Below are positions 7,677 to 17,106 of a stretch of 64,000 nt of DNA, one piece after another. Location: positions 3,007,001 through 3,071,000 of the forward strand of contig NZ_CP107558.1 of the NCBI RefSeq assembly GCF_026427715.1, written 5' to 3'. A model generated the notes under the pieces. That model was not told the origin of the DNA. It ran no database searches and was given only the letters and a program-made list of their open reading frames with translations. The DNA comes from Methylocystis sp. MJC1 (lineage in GTDB: Bacteria; Pseudomonadota; Alphaproteobacteria; Rhizobiales; Beijerinckiaceae). The stretch's first letter is position 1. Every line of letters starts with the position of its first letter. Both the position numbers and the translations under genes were made by a program.

Positions 7677-9440
7677 TCAGAATTTCGTTTCGAAAAACGC
7701 GTTTCTGACGCTGTCGATCGCGCCGCCGTCGCCGAAAATGGCGTCATTGGCTTTCGCGACCACCATATCCTTTCCAAAATGTCGGGCGCCGAGACGCTTG
7801 AAATAGCCGAGCGGTCCCGAGGTGAAGGCTTTGAGGTCGTTCTCCACCAAAGCGGTGACGACCGTAACGGCGCGCTTCTCGATCGCGGTCTGCAGATCGC
7901 CTCTGACCACCGGATCGTCAAAGGCTTGAGGATGCGGCAGGTCGCTCTCGCCAATGGCGATTTCCTTCATCATATCGGGCGTGACCCCCGGTATCTCGGG
8001 GGTGAGCGGGATGATCGGCAAGCCCGGCTCCTTGCCGCGTTCGGTGTCGTGCATATGCAATTCGCCGCTATCTATGTCGCGCACGAGCCATTTTTCGCGC
8101 AAAGCCTCGGGGAATCCGTCAAACAGCGGATTGCTGACGGGGAGCGAGAAATTGGCGCGGAAGAACGCCTGCGCATTGCGCCGCCCGAGCAAATAATCGT
8201 GGTGACGGAAGGATTGGTGCAGGAAGCCGCCGAAACCGCCGAGAACGCCGCAGGCGATCGGATAACGCTTGGAATCCGGATGCGCATTGGGCGCCCGCTC
8301 CGGCTCGATCATGTAGCGCGAGTAGACGCGCTCGTCCTGCGCCAGCGCCAGCTCGTCCGGCTTGAAGCGCGCTTGATCGATGAGCGTCGAGAATAATCTG
8401 GGCAGGACGTCGAGGAGCCTCTCGCCCCGGCCCTCGAGGGTCGTCTTCTGCAGGTTGGGAAAGGGCGAAATCAGGATGATCGATCGGCTCGCCCTGTCTC
8501 CGCTGCGCTCGTTGCTCCCGCCTGTCCCCGCAAGGTAACGTCGTACGAGCTCGAGCGGTTCGTTGTCGATCGTCCCGCCGTCGACCGCGACGAATGAATA
8601 GGGCTGGACCGATTTCACCCAGTCGTCCGGATAGACAGGCGTGAACCCGCCATTGGTTTCGAAGCCGACCCGCTCGCTATGCCAGTAATCCTGCTCGTTC
8701 CTTTGGATGAACCGCGGCGCGAGGCCGACGGGAAAGGCGCCTGTCGCCTTCGCGGCCGTGCGGAAAAGCTCCCAACCGTCGGTCTGCGTGCTCTCGATGT
8801 CCAGCGCCAGCGCGCCATCGGCCTGCGCTGGTTCGACGCCGATGTTGAAATCGAGGTAATCGCCGTGATTGAGCATGCCGTATCGGCGCGGATCGTCCGA
8901 GCCGAAAAGCTGGAAGGAATAGGGCACGCCGCGCAGATTGGTGAGCGTGAGAAAGACGCGCAGATCGCGTGAGGCGCCGCGTCCCACCCAGTTCGGCTGC
9001 CGCATTTTGCCCGAGAGTTTGAAGGCGTTGGCGACGATCTCGTCGATGACGTCGCAGCATAAAGCCGATTTCACGCCCTGCGCCGCCTTGGCGCCGTCGA
9101 GATCGGTGGTCTCGAGAAGCCGGATGATATCGATGTCGTGAACCCAGCTCGAATAGAGCCGGTTGGCGGACGGAGACGGCAGCGGCTTGCCGGGCCACAC
9201 ATGCTCGGGCTGGCGAAAGGCGTGGAGCGCGGAAATCGCCGCGGTCATGCCGCCCGCCGAGGCGCCGGCCATGATCGGGATACGCACGTCATGGGTGGGG
9301 CCGTCCCAGGCGGGATGCGCCTTGGCGCTCTCATAGGCGTCGAGCGCCTCGATGAGAAAGTCCATGACGCCGGCCGAATAGGCGCCCGCCGAGATGGCGC
9401 CGGATAATACCACTCCGATTTCGTAGAAAGGCTTTGACAC
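7677..9440 (-). CDS. Patatin-like phospholipase family protein
   Basis: A 587-residue serine lipid acyl hydrolase of the patatin/cPLA2 superfamily. It uses a Ser-Asp dyad: GASAGG at residues 59-64 (Ser61) and the DGG motif at 287-289 (Asp287, in VAVDGGTIDNEPL). The oxyanion-hole glycines are in the N-terminal GVVLSGAISAGAYSAG. The start chosen is GTG at 9440, because GGAGG lies 5 bp upstream and the conserved N terminus begins there; an in-frame ATG at 9518 would add 26 residues with no ribosome-binding site. The long insert between Ser and Asp resembles the DUF3376-type bacterial patatins. No signal peptide is visible, so it is probably cytoplasmic or membrane-associated. The lipid substrate is unknown. 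Confidence 0.85.
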   Translation of the reverse strand: MSKPFYEIGVVLSGAISAGAYSAGVMDFLIEALDAYESAKAHPAWDGPTHDVRIPIMAGASAGGMTAAISALHAFRQPEHVWPGKPLPSPSANRLYSSWVHDIDIIRLLETTDLDGAKAAQGVKSALCCDVIDEIVANAFKLSGKMRQPNWVGRGASRDLRVFLTLTNLRGVPYSFQLFGSDDPRRYGMLNHGDYLDFNIGVEPAQADGALALDIESTQTDGWELFRTAAKATGAFPVGLAPRFIQRNEQDYWHSERVGFETNGGFTPVYPDDWVKSVQPYSFVAVDGGTIDNEPLELVRRYLAGTGGSNERSGDRASRSIILISPFPNLQKTTLEGRGERLLDVLPRLFSTLIDQARFKPDELALAQDERVYSRYMIEPERAPNAHPDSKRYPIACGVLGGFGGFLHQSFRHHDYLLGRRNAQAFFRANFSLPVSNPLFDGFPEALREKWLVRDIDSGELHMHDTERGKEPGLPIIPLTPEIPGVTPDMMKEIAIGESDLPHPQAFDDPVVRGDLQTAIEKRAVTVVTALVENDLKAFTSGPLGYFKRLGARHFGKDMVVAKANDAIFGDGGAIDSVRNAFFETKF

Positions 9441-9663
9441 ATTATCCTCCTTAAAAAGTGCTTTGCGGCGAAGGGCCAGAAAAGCAGGCCGCCGTGACGA
9501 CAATATAAACTTTTTCACGCAGCAGCGAATGCCTGCGCAAAATGCTCACGCCGCGCGCGTCACGGCTTGACGGCGGAGCTCCATGCCGCCAAACCCCATG
9601 TGCCAACACATTCTCGCGCCGCCCTCCCCGAGCGGCCGCATTGATAAACGCAGGGTTTTCACC

Positions 9664-10911
9664 ATGGCCCACGACGCTCCCCTCTCCCCGCTCGCGCCCG
9701 CAACCATTCCCGAGATCGCGCCGCTCGACGGGGTGCGCTTTGCCGCCGGCGCGGCGAACATTCGCTACGCCGGCCGCACCGACGTGATGCTCGCCATCAT
9801 GGACGAGGGCGCCGCCGTCGCAGGCGTCTTCACCAAATCGAAGTGCCCGTCGGGGCCAGTCGACTGGTGCCGCGCGAAATTGAAGGGCGGCAAGGCGAAG
9901 GCGCTGCTCGTCAATTCCGGCAACGCCAACGCCTTCACCGGCAAGGTCGGCGCCGAAGCGGTGAAGCTCTCCGCCAAGATCGCCGCCGCCGCGACGGGCG
10001 CGAGCGACCGGCAGATTTTCATCGCCTCCACGGGCGTGATCGGCGAGCCGCTCGACGCGACGAAATTCGAGGGCGTGCTGGAGAAGCTCGCGGCCGAGGC
10101 GCGGCCCGACGCCTGGCAAGAGGCGGCGCGCGCCATCATGACCACCGACACCTTCCCCAAGCTCGCAACGCGCACCGCGATCATCGGCGGCGTGGAAGTG
10201 ACGATCAGCGGCATGGCCAAAGGCGCCGGCATGATCGCCCCGGACATGGCGACCATGCTCTCCTTCGTCTTCACCGACGCGCCCATCGCCGCCGAGGCGT
10301 TGCAGACGATGCTTGCCAAATCCGTGCAGGGCTCGTTCAACGCGATCACGGTCGACAGCGACACCTCGACGTCGGACACGCTGCTGCTGTTCGCCACCGG
10401 CGCAGCGAAGAAACGCGGCGCGCCGAAGATCGAAAAGGCCAACGACCGGCGTCTCGTCGAATTCAAGAAGGCGCTCGACGCCGTGCTGCTCGACCTCGCC
10501 CATCAGGTGGTGAAGGATGGCGAGGGCGCGCGCAAATTCGTGGAAGTGACGGTGACCGGCGCCGAAAGCGCGAAGGCCGCGAAGCGGGTTGCGCTTTCCA
10601 TCGCCAATTCACCGCTGGTGAAGACGGCGATCGCGGGCGAAGACGCCAATTGGGGCCGCATCGTGATGGCGGTCGGCAAGGCTGGCGAATATGCCGAGCG
10701 TGACAAGCTCGCCATCTGGTTCGGCGGCGTGCGCGTCGCCTTCAAGGGCCTGCGCGACCCGGATTACAATGAGCAGGAAGTCTCGGAGATCATGAAGCGG
10801 CAGGAGATCGTCATCAATGTCGACCTCGGCCTCGGCGACGGCGCTGCGACCGTGTGGACGTGTGATCTGACGAAGGAATATGTCGCGATCAACGGAGATT
10901 ATCGGAGCTGA
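9664..10911 (+). CDS. argJ: Bifunctional ornithine acetyltransferase/N-acetylglutamate synthase
   Basis: ArgJ transfers the acetyl group from N-acetylornithine to glutamate, closing the cyclic arginine pathway, and many versions also acetylate glutamate with acetyl-CoA. The 415-residue proenzyme self-cleaves before a threonine that becomes the nucleophile: [14 protein letters not shown] places the Ala-Thr cut at Thr197. Other family features are [23 protein letters not shown] and the C-terminal [17 protein letters not shown]. The ATG at 9664 is preferred; an upstream in-frame ATG at 9583 would add 27 residues unlike the family. The gene diverges from the patatin-like gene across about 220 bp that hold no other recognisable feature. 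Confidence 0.95.
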   Translation: MAHDAPLSPLAPATIPEIAPLDGVRFAAGAANIRYAGRTDVMLAIMDEGAAVAGVFTKSKCPSGPVDWCRAKLKGGKAKALLVNSGNANAFTGKVGAEAVKLSAKIAAAATGASDRQIFIASTGVIGEPLDATKFEGVLEKLAAEARPDAWQEAARAIMTTDTFPKLATRTAIIGGVEVTISGMAKGAGMIAPDMATMLSFVFTDAPIAAEALQTMLAKSVQGSFNAITVDSDTSTSDTLLLFATGAAKKRGAPKIEKANDRRLVEFKKALDAVLLDLAHQVVKDGEGARKFVEVTVTGAESAKAAKRVALSIANSPLVKTAIAGEDANWGRIVMAVGKAGEYAERDKLAIWFGGVRVAFKGLRDPDYNEQEVSEIMKRQEIVINVDLGLGDGAATVWTCDLTKEYVAINGDYRS

Positions 10912-10917
10912 GTGTCC

Positions 10918-11010
10918 TGCGCGAAGCGTGCTCGGGAACCCGGAAGGCTCGCAAAGAGTGTCGTCGTTGCTCTGGATTCCCGGTCAGGCCTTCGGCCTGC
11001 CGGGAATGAC
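10918..11010. repeat. Family A palindromic repeat, copy 2 (left half degenerate)
   Basis: The right half, from about 10970 to 11010 (tctggattcccggtcagg ... cgggaatgac), is well kept and forms a hairpin on aggcc/ggcct. The left half is only loosely similar. It sits directly downstream of argJ and is followed by a family B copy. Together these fill most of the 328-bp gap up to 11240, in which no gene was found. Confidence 0.7.
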
Positions 11011-11042
11011 GGAGGCGAGCTGGCCATGCAAAACGCTCCCAC

Positions 11043-11126
11043 CGTCATTGCGAGGAGCGTAAGCAACGAAGCAATCCAGCGGCGTCGCTGCGGCTCTGGA
11101 TTGCTTCCGCTCCGCTCGCAATGACG
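11043..11126. repeat. Family B palindromic repeat, copy 1
   Basis: The arms are cgtcattgcgaggagc and gctcgcaatgacg, with inner arms gaagcaatcca and tggattgcttc. The whole unit can fold into one long hairpin. It lies directly after a family A copy. Confidence 0.85.
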
Positions 11127-11239
11127 GCGCTCGCTGCGTCAATGTAATGCGTGAGGAGCGCATCGCCGCCCCCTTGCTTTCCTCCCGCCAAGCTGAAACT
11201 CTGCATCGGTTACAGTAGATCGTTTCCGAGGCGTTGCGC

Positions 11240-11758
11240 ATGTTTTTCCCGCGTCTGTTATTGCTTTTCCTTCCTCTCCCCCTCCTCGCCTGCAATTCGA
11301 CGTCCTCCCCCCCGCCGCAGGCGCGCTTCGAGGCCGCCGAGGCCGCCTTTCTCGACAAGCCCGGCAAGACCACGATTCAAGGCCAGGCTTTCCTGCCGGA
11401 TAAGACCGGCGCACATGTTCACTACGCGATGGGCGAAGTCGTGCGGCTTATCCCAGTGACAAGCTACGCTCAGGCGCGGCTCGACTATTATTTCCACGGC
11501 GCCAAATTCGCGCCCGCGTCGTCGATCCCGAAAAATGACCCTGATCCGGATTATCTCGCCCACACGCGCACGACCAAGGCCGGGTCGACCGGGCGCTTCG
11601 CTTTCGAAAACGTGCCGCCGGGCCGCTACTATCTCTCCACGCAGGTGATCTGGAGGCCGGAGCAGTCCTTTGTGACGGAAGGCGGCCTGATATATGAGGA
11701 AGCGACAGTGACCGGCGCCGAGACCAAGCCGGTCGAGGTCGTCGTCTCCGGTAAATAG
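11240..11758 (+). CDS. Predicted lipoprotein, unknown function
   Basis: A 172-residue protein beginning MFFPRLLLLFLPLPLLAC. The hydrophobic leader ends in a lipobox (LLAC, Cys18), so it is probably lipid-anchored. The mature part is about 150 residues. A segment GSTGRFAFENVPPGRYYLST matches the beta-sandwich pattern of carboxypeptidase-regulatory-like and SpaA-like surface domains. The ATG at 11240 is chosen; a TTG at 11234 is equally in frame. The stop at 11758 is 8 bp before the mutT start, so the two are probably cotranscribed. No family could be named. Confidence 0.65.
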   Translation: MFFPRLLLLFLPLPLLACNSTSSPPPQARFEAAEAAFLDKPGKTTIQGQAFLPDKTGAHVHYAMGEVVRLIPVTSYAQARLDYYFHGAKFAPASSIPKNDPDPDYLAHTRTTKAGSTGRFAFENVPPGRYYLSTQVIWRPEQSFVTEGGLIYEEATVTGAETKPVEVVVSGK

Positions 11759-11766
11759 GGCTTGGC

Positions 11767-12168
11767 ATGAAACTCCTCCTCGTCGTCGCCTGCGCGCTTG
11801 TCGACGCCGACAATCGCGTGCTCATCGCGCAGCGTCCCGAGGGCAAACAGCTTGCGGGATTGTGGGAGTTTCCCGGCGGCAAGATCGATCCCGGCGAGCG
11901 GCCCGAGGAGGCGCTGATCCGCGAGCTTGCGGAGGAGCTCGGCATCGCCGTGAAAGCCCCCTGCCTCGCGCCGCTCACTTTCGCGAGCCACGCCTATGAG
12001 GAATTTCATCTTCTCATGCCGCTCTATGTCTGCCGTAAATGGGAAGGCTTCGTGACGCCTGCGGAGGGGCAAGCGGTGAAATGGGCGCGCGCGCGGGATT
12101 TGCGCAATTACGCCATGCCGCCCGCCGACGCGCCGCTCATCGCGCCGCTGATCGATCTCCTCGGCTAG
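11767..12168 (+). CDS. mutT: MutT-type Nudix hydrolase (8-oxo-dGTP diphosphatase)
   Basis: A 133-residue protein that would hydrolyse 8-oxo-dGTP to the monophosphate, cleaning the nucleotide pool of oxidised guanine. The Nudix box is complete at residues 38-60: G38-x5-E44-x7-R52-E53-x2-E56-E57-x-G59. The flanking sequence (LIAQRPEGKQLAGLWEFPGG) is the MutT signature that recognises the damaged base. The length matches E. coli MutT (129). It lies 8 bp after the lipoprotein gene and 44 bp before the DUF2252 gene, all on the plus strand. Confidence 0.9.
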   Translation: MKLLLVVACALVDADNRVLIAQRPEGKQLAGLWEFPGGKIDPGERPEEALIRELAEELGIAVKAPCLAPLTFASHAYEEFHLLMPLYVCRKWEGFVTPAEGQAVKWARARDLRNYAMPPADAPLIAPLIDLLG

Positions 12169-12212
12169 AACGCCGACTTGGTATCGCCATGCGGGCGGGC
12201 TAACATCCGCTC

Positions 12213-13586
12213 ATGACGGAAATCGATTGGCAAGACCTCGGACATCGCGACGCAGCCGGCCTTGACCGGCGCGACTGCTACAAGCTTGGAAAACGCTTGC
12301 GCGAAGCGGTCCCGCGCGAGGCCCTGGCGGAATTCGCGCCCCCTGAAATTCGCGATCCAATCGCGATCATCGCCGAGACGGAACGCCCACGTCTGCAATC
12401 CCTGCTGCCCATGCGGCGCGAGGCGATGACGGAATTGGCCTTCGCGTTCCTGCGCGGCGCGGCCGATGTCATGGCCTTCGATCTCGCAAGCCAGCTCACG
12501 CCCGGCGTGACCGCGCAGGCTTGCGGCGATTGCCATTTGATGAACTTCGGCGCTTTCTCGTCGCCGGAAGGTAATGTCCTCTTCGACGTCAATGACTTCG
12601 ACGAGACTCTGCCGCATGTCGACATCATCTTCGACCTGCGCCGCTTGGCGACGAGCGTCGCAGTCGCGGCGCTCGACATGAATTTCTCCAAGAGCGAAGC
12701 GCGCCAATTTGCGCGCCGCACGGTCAAGACCTATCGCATTCGCATGCTGGAGCTCGCGGCCATGTCGCCGATCGAGGTCTGGAACGTGCGCGTTCATTTG
12801 CGCGACATTGTCAAAGCCCTGCGCGACCGCGTGCTGCACGACAAGCTCAGCGCGGCGATCTATGAGGGAAAAGGCGCGCAGGACCGCATCGACGGCCTGC
12901 CGAAAATCGAAAAGGTCGGCGACGGCTGGCGCTTCGTCGAAAAGCCGCCGAAGCTTCAACATCTCGAGTCGATGCGCGACCCCGGCGCGGATGTGGATTT
13001 GCCGAAGCTCTTCGAGCGTCTTGTCCAAGATGGTCTACAGGCGCCCTTCGCCACGCTTTTCGAGCGCTATCGGCTGTGCGACACGGCCTTCAAGGCCGTG
13101 GGGGTCGGCAGCGTCGGCACTTTCTGCGCGATCGGCCTCTATATGTCGGAGGACGAACAGCCCCTCGCTTTACAGATCAAGGAAGCGCGGCCTTCCGTGC
13201 TGGAGCGTTTCGGCCAGGGAGGCTGGAAAGAGTCGCAAGGAAAGCGCGTGACCACGGGACAGCGGGTCATGCAGGCGGCCTCGGATATTTTCCTCGCCCA
13301 TGCGGAGGAGCCGGAAACCGGCCGGCGCTTCTATATGCGCCATCTCAAGACGCGCCGTCTCGGCTCGATCTCTGAACTGCTGAAGGACGAAGCCTTCCCG
13401 CGTTACGCGGAGCTCTGCGGCAGCACGTTGGCGCGCGCCCATGCGCGCTCGTCACGCCCCGCCGTGCTCGCGGGCTATATGGGCAAGGGAGAGGCCTTTG
13501 AGGACGCGCTGGCCTCTTTCGCCATGCTCTACGCGAAGCAGACGAAAGACGATTTTGACGCTTATTGCGCCGCGCAGTCCACGTAA
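12213..13586 (+). CDS. DUF2252 family protein
   Basis: A 457-residue protein of the DUF2252 family, which has a kinase-like fold distantly related to aminoglycoside phosphotransferases; no activity has been settled. Typical family segments are ACGDCHLMNFGAFSSPEGN at about residues 107-126, the acidic FDVNDFDETLPHVDIIFDLRR that follows, and VGVGSVGTFCAIGLYMSE near residue 305. The GDxHxxNFG and DxNDFDE motifs look like the catalytic and metal-binding loops of kinase-like proteins. No membrane segment or signal peptide is seen. The gene follows mutT and is followed by a family B repeat. Confidence 0.85.
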   Translation: MTEIDWQDLGHRDAAGLDRRDCYKLGKRLREAVPREALAEFAPPEIRDPIAIIAETERPRLQSLLPMRREAMTELAFAFLRGAADVMAFDLASQLTPGVTAQACGDCHLMNFGAFSSPEGNVLFDVNDFDETLPHVDIIFDLRRLATSVAVAALDMNFSKSEARQFARRTVKTYRIRMLELAAMSPIEVWNVRVHLRDIVKALRDRVLHDKLSAAIYEGKGAQDRIDGLPKIEKVGDGWRFVEKPPKLQHLESMRDPGADVDLPKLFERLVQDGLQAPFATLFERYRLCDTAFKAVGVGSVGTFCAIGLYMSEDEQPLALQIKEARPSVLERFGQGGWKESQGKRVTTGQRVMQAASDIFLAHAEEPETGRRFYMRHLKTRRLGSISELLKDEAFPRYAELCGSTLARAHARSSRPAVLAGYMGKGEAFEDALASFAMLYAKQTKDDFDAYCAAQST

Positions 13587-13611
13587 TCGACTTCCCCTGA
13601 CAACCACCCGC

Positions 13612-13694
13612 CGTCATTTGCGAGGAGCAAAGCGACGAAGTAATCCAGGGCCGCCGTAGCTGCCCTGGATTGCTTAGCTTCGCTCGCAATGACG
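13612..13694. repeat. Family B palindromic repeat, copy 2
   Basis: The outer arms cgtcatttgcgaggagc and gctcgcaatgacg enclose inner arms ccaggg and ccctgg. It sits between convergent genes (DUF2252 protein and HWE kinase) and may act as a terminator for both. Confidence 0.85.
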
Positions 13695-13739
13695 GCCGGG
13701 TCTTAATGGTCGCTTCGCCGCAAGAGGAAAACGCTGGCG

Positions 13740-14804
13740 CTATTCCCGCCGCATCGCGAAGCTCGCGGGGATCGACAGCGTCCAGATCAGCCCGTCCGGC
13801 GGGAAGCTCAATGTGCATTCGCCATCGAGCGCCTGCGCGACAAGTTTCTTGACTACCTTATGCCCGAAGCCTTCCTTCGGCGGCGCGACGAGCGGCGGTC
13901 CGCCGCTCTCGCGCCATTCGATGTTGAGCCGGTCGCCGTCGAAGTCCCATGTCAGCGAGACGCTTCCCTCCGGCACAGAGAGCGCGCCATAGCTCAGCGC
14001 ATTGGTGGCAAGTTCATGCAACGCCAGGCCGATGTTCTGCGCAGCCTCCGGCTTGAGATTGATCTTTGGCCCCTCGATCCGCGCATGCTCAGGAAGGTCG
14101 TCCTTGGGAACGTCCATGCAATAGGCGAGCTGCGCGTCCACCAATTCGCGCATGGAAGCGCCGCGCCAATCCTGCGAGACGAGAAGGTCATGCGCCATGG
14201 AGAGCGCCTGAAGGCGCGCGCTGAACTTGCGCTGGAACTCTTCCACGGATGGAGCGCCCGCCGCCGTCTGCCGCGACATGGCCTGCACGACCGCCAATAA
14301 GTTCTTCGAGCGATGCACCAATTCACGCAGCAGCACGCGCACATGCTGCTCGCGCGTCTTACGCTCGGTGATGTCGCGCGCCGTGCCGAGGATGCGCACC
14401 GGCCGCCCATTCTCGAAGAAGGTGCGACCGCGGATCGACACCCAGCGCTCGATCTTGTCCTTCACGCCAACGACGCGATATTCGATCTCATAATCGCCTT
14501 CGAAGGTGGGATCGAGCGCGAGGCCGACCGCCTCCTTGCTGCGGCGCCTATCCTGCGGATGCAGCGCGTTGCGGAAGACGTCGAAGCTCGGTTCGGTGTC
14601 GTCGTGGAGGCCCCAGAGCTGGCGCACGCGGGCGTCGAGATGCACCGCGCCGGTCACGAGATTCCAGTCCCAGACGCCCGTGCGGCCGGCGTCGAGCGCG
14701 AGCTGCATGCGCTCGAGCGCATAGGCCTGATCCTTGATCGCGCCGCAGTCCGAAGCCGCGCCGCGCGCCTCGCCGGCGTCCGGGAATGTGTCCGTATCGC
14801 TCAC
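13740..14804 (-). CDS. PAS-containing HWE-family sensor histidine kinase
   Basis: A 354-residue soluble kinase. Residues about 32-148 form a PAS sensor (GVWDWNLVTGAVHL, ILGTARDITERK). The HWE-type dimerisation/phosphoacceptor motif follows, with His164 in ELVHRSKNLLAVVQAM. The ATP-binding part has LALHELATNALSYGALS and the IEWRE motif that gives HWE kinases their name. It lacks the classic F box, as expected of the family. HWE kinases in alphaproteobacteria commonly feed the PhyR/EcfG general stress response or light responses; no response regulator is adjacent, so the partner is unknown. No transmembrane segment is visible. Confidence 0.88.
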   Translation of the reverse strand: MSDTDTFPDAGEARGAASDCGAIKDQAYALERMQLALDAGRTGVWDWNLVTGAVHLDARVRQLWGLHDDTEPSFDVFRNALHPQDRRRSKEAVGLALDPTFEGDYEIEYRVVGVKDKIERWVSIRGRTFFENGRPVRILGTARDITERKTREQHVRVLLRELVHRSKNLLAVVQAMSRQTAAGAPSVEEFQRKFSARLQALSMAHDLLVSQDWRGASMRELVDAQLAYCMDVPKDDLPEHARIEGPKINLKPEAAQNIGLALHELATNALSYGALSVPEGSVSLTWDFDGDRLNIEWRESGGPPLVAPPKEGFGHKVVKKLVAQALDGECTLSFPPDGLIWTLSIPASFAMRRE

Positions 14805-14916
14805 GCATCACCTTTCGGAGATGCGGCATTATAGAGGCAGACGGGCGCGGGCGCGAGAGCTTGGGAGGCGGGCGACTGTCATCGCGAGGAGGCGCCGCCC
14901 GCTATGAAGTCACATC

Positions 14917-14998
14917 CGTCATTGCGAGGAGCGCAGCGACGAAGCAATCCCGGGGCGACACCGCGGCCCTGGATTGCTTCGCTTCGCTCGCAATGACG
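14917..14998. repeat. Family B palindromic repeat, copy 3
   Basis: cgtcattgcgaggagcgc to gctcgcaatgacg, located between the parE stop and the HWE kinase start. A second partial left end (gtcatcgcgaggagg) lies just upstream at about 14879, suggesting a decayed tandem copy. Confidence 0.85.
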
Positions 14999-15018
14999 CG
15001 CGGCTTTTGAGGTAGGCG

Positions 15019-17034
15019 TCAAATATCCAACAATTCCGTAGCAAAAGCCGCCTTCTCCTGGATGAAGGCAAAGCGGGCCTCGGGCTTGTTGCCCATCAGC
15101 CGTTCGACGCAATCGGCCACCTCCTCGCGCTCCTCGCCGACCAGGATCACCTTGAGCAGCGTGCGCTTGGTCGGGTCCATGGTCGTCTCCTTGAGCTGGG
15201 CGGCGCTCATCTCGCCCAAGCCTTTGAAGCGGTTGGTCTCAACCTTGCCCTTGCCGGTGAGCACGGTGCGGATCAGCTCGTCGCGATGGGCGTCGTCGCG
15301 CGCATAGACCGTTTTCGCCCCTTGCGTGAGCTTATAGAGCGGCGGCTGCGCCAAATAGAGATGGCCGTTCTCGATGAGCCGCGGCATCTGCCGGTAGAAA
15401 AAGGTGATGAGCAGCGAGGCGATATGGGCGCCGTCGACGTCGGCGTCGGTCATCACAATGACCTTCTCGTAGCGAAGCTCCTCCTCGCGATAATGCGCGC
15501 CGAGACCACAGCCCAGCGCCTGCGTCAAATCGGCGAGCTGCTGATTGGCGAGAAGCTTGTCCTTCGTCGCCGAAGCGACGTTGAGGATTTTGCCGCGCAG
15601 AGGGAGAATGGCCTGCATGACGCGATTGCGGCCCTCTTTCGCCGAGCCGCCGGCCGAGTCGCCTTCGACGATGAAGAGCTCGGAGCCTTCCGCCGAATTA
15701 TTGGTGCAGTCGACGAGCTTGCCCGGCAGGCGCAATTTGCGCGTTGCGGTCTTGCGGGCGACGTCCTTCTCGGCCTTGCGGCGTAGCCGTTCCTCGGCGC
15801 GCGTCACCGCGAAGTCGAGGAGCTTATTGGCCTGCGTCGGCGCGGCGGCGAGCCAATGGTCGAAGGCGTCGCGCAGCGTTCCCTCGACGATGCGCGCGCC
15901 ATCGGCGCTCATCAGCCGGTTCTTGGTCTGGCCCTGAAACTGCGGGTCGCGGATGAAGATCGAGATCATCGCCGCGGCCTGGCCCATCAGATCGTCGGCG
16001 GTCACGTCCTTGAAGCGCTTCGCCTGATTGGTGCGGTCCGCGTGATCTTTCAGCGCCTTCAACAGCGCATTTCGCAGCCCCGCCTCATGCGTGCCGCCGT
16101 CCGGCGTCCACACCGTGTTGCAGTAGGAATGGATGAAGCCGTCGTCCTCGGCGAACCAGGCGACCGCCCATTCGAGCGAGCCATGCCCCCCTTCGCGCGT
16201 CACCTTGCCGGAGAAGGGCTGGTCGGTGACGAGCTCCTTGTCATGCGTCTCGCGGGCGAGATAGTCCTTCAACCCGCCGGGGAAGCACAGCACCGTCTCG
16301 GGGGGAACATCCGAGCCCGGCTCGATCAGCGAGGGATCGCAGCGCCAGCGGATTTCCACGCCGCCGTAGAGATAGGCCTTGGAGCGCGCCATGCGGAAGA
16401 GCCGCGCCGGCTTCCAATGGGCGCTGGCGTCGAAAATCTGGGCGTCCGGCTTGAAGCGCACGCGCGTGCCGCGGCGATTGTTGATCTTGCCGACATTGAC
16501 GAGCTTGCCCAGCGGCAGACCGCGCGAGAACTCCATGCGGTAGAGCTGCTGCTCGCGCGCGACCTCGACTTCGACCTTCTCGGACAGCGCGTTCACCACC
16601 GACACGCCGACGCCGTGCAGACCGCCGGAGGTCTGATAGGCGCCGGAATCGAATTTGCCGCCCGCATGGAGGACGGTCATGACGACCTCCAGCGCGGATT
16701 TGTCCTTCATCTTAGGATGCGGGCCGATCGGAATGCCACGGCCATTGTCGTTGACCGTCAGCCAGCCATCGGGCTCCAGCGTCACCTCGATAAAGGTGGC
16801 GTAGCCGGCGACGGCCTCGTCCATGGCGTTGTCGAGCACCTCGGCGAAGAGGTGGTGCAGCGCGGTCTCGTCCGTGCCGCCGATATACATGCCGGGGCGC
16901 CGGCGGACGGGCTCCAGCCCCTCGAGCACCTCGATGGAGCCGGCGTCATATTCCGCGGGGGTCGGTTTCGCGGCGGGTTTGGGCGCGGGCGCCTTGCGCG
17001 GCGCGCCGCCGAAAAGATCAGGTTTCGTGGCCAT
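15019..17034 (-). CDS. parE: DNA topoisomerase IV subunit B
   Basis: ParE supplies the ATPase half of topoisomerase IV, which unlinks replicated chromosomes together with ParC (not in this window). The 671 residues show the GHKL ATPase domain (EVLDNAMDEAVAGYA, DNGRGIPIG, GGLHGVGVSVVNALS), the transducer domain, and the TOPRIM metal-binding region (FIVEGDSAGGSAKEGRNR, with later DADVDGAHI). The C terminus KGLGEMSAAQLKETTMDP is typical. A Lys/Pro/Ala-rich leader of about 28 residues precedes the conserved part. The family assignment over GyrB rests on the length (GyrB is about 800 residues) and the RFKGLGEMSAAQL region. Confidence 0.93.
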   Translation of the reverse strand: MATKPDLFGGAPRKAPAPKPAAKPTPAEYDAGSIEVLEGLEPVRRRPGMYIGGTDETALHHLFAEVLDNAMDEAVAGYATFIEVTLEPDGWLTVNDNGRGIPIGPHPKMKDKSALEVVMTVLHAGGKFDSGAYQTSGGLHGVGVSVVNALSEKVEVEVAREQQLYRMEFSRGLPLGKLVNVGKINNRRGTRVRFKPDAQIFDASAHWKPARLFRMARSKAYLYGGVEIRWRCDPSLIEPGSDVPPETVLCFPGGLKDYLARETHDKELVTDQPFSGKVTREGGHGSLEWAVAWFAEDDGFIHSYCNTVWTPDGGTHEAGLRNALLKALKDHADRTNQAKRFKDVTADDLMGQAAAMISIFIRDPQFQGQTKNRLMSADGARIVEGTLRDAFDHWLAAAPTQANKLLDFAVTRAEERLRRKAEKDVARKTATRKLRLPGKLVDCTNNSAEGSELFIVEGDSAGGSAKEGRNRVMQAILPLRGKILNVASATKDKLLANQQLADLTQALGCGLGAHYREEELRYEKVIVMTDADVDGAHIASLLITFFYRQMPRLIENGHLYLAQPPLYKLTQGAKTVYARDDAHRDELIRTVLTGKGKVETNRFKGLGEMSAAQLKETTMDPTKRTLLKVILVGEEREEVADCVERLMGNKPEARFAFIQEKAAFATELLDI

Positions 17035-17106
17035 GCCGCCATCTTAGCGCGATTCGGAAGGCGATGCGCGAGGCTCCAGCCAAAGGCCGTCGGTCAACAG
17101 CCGCGC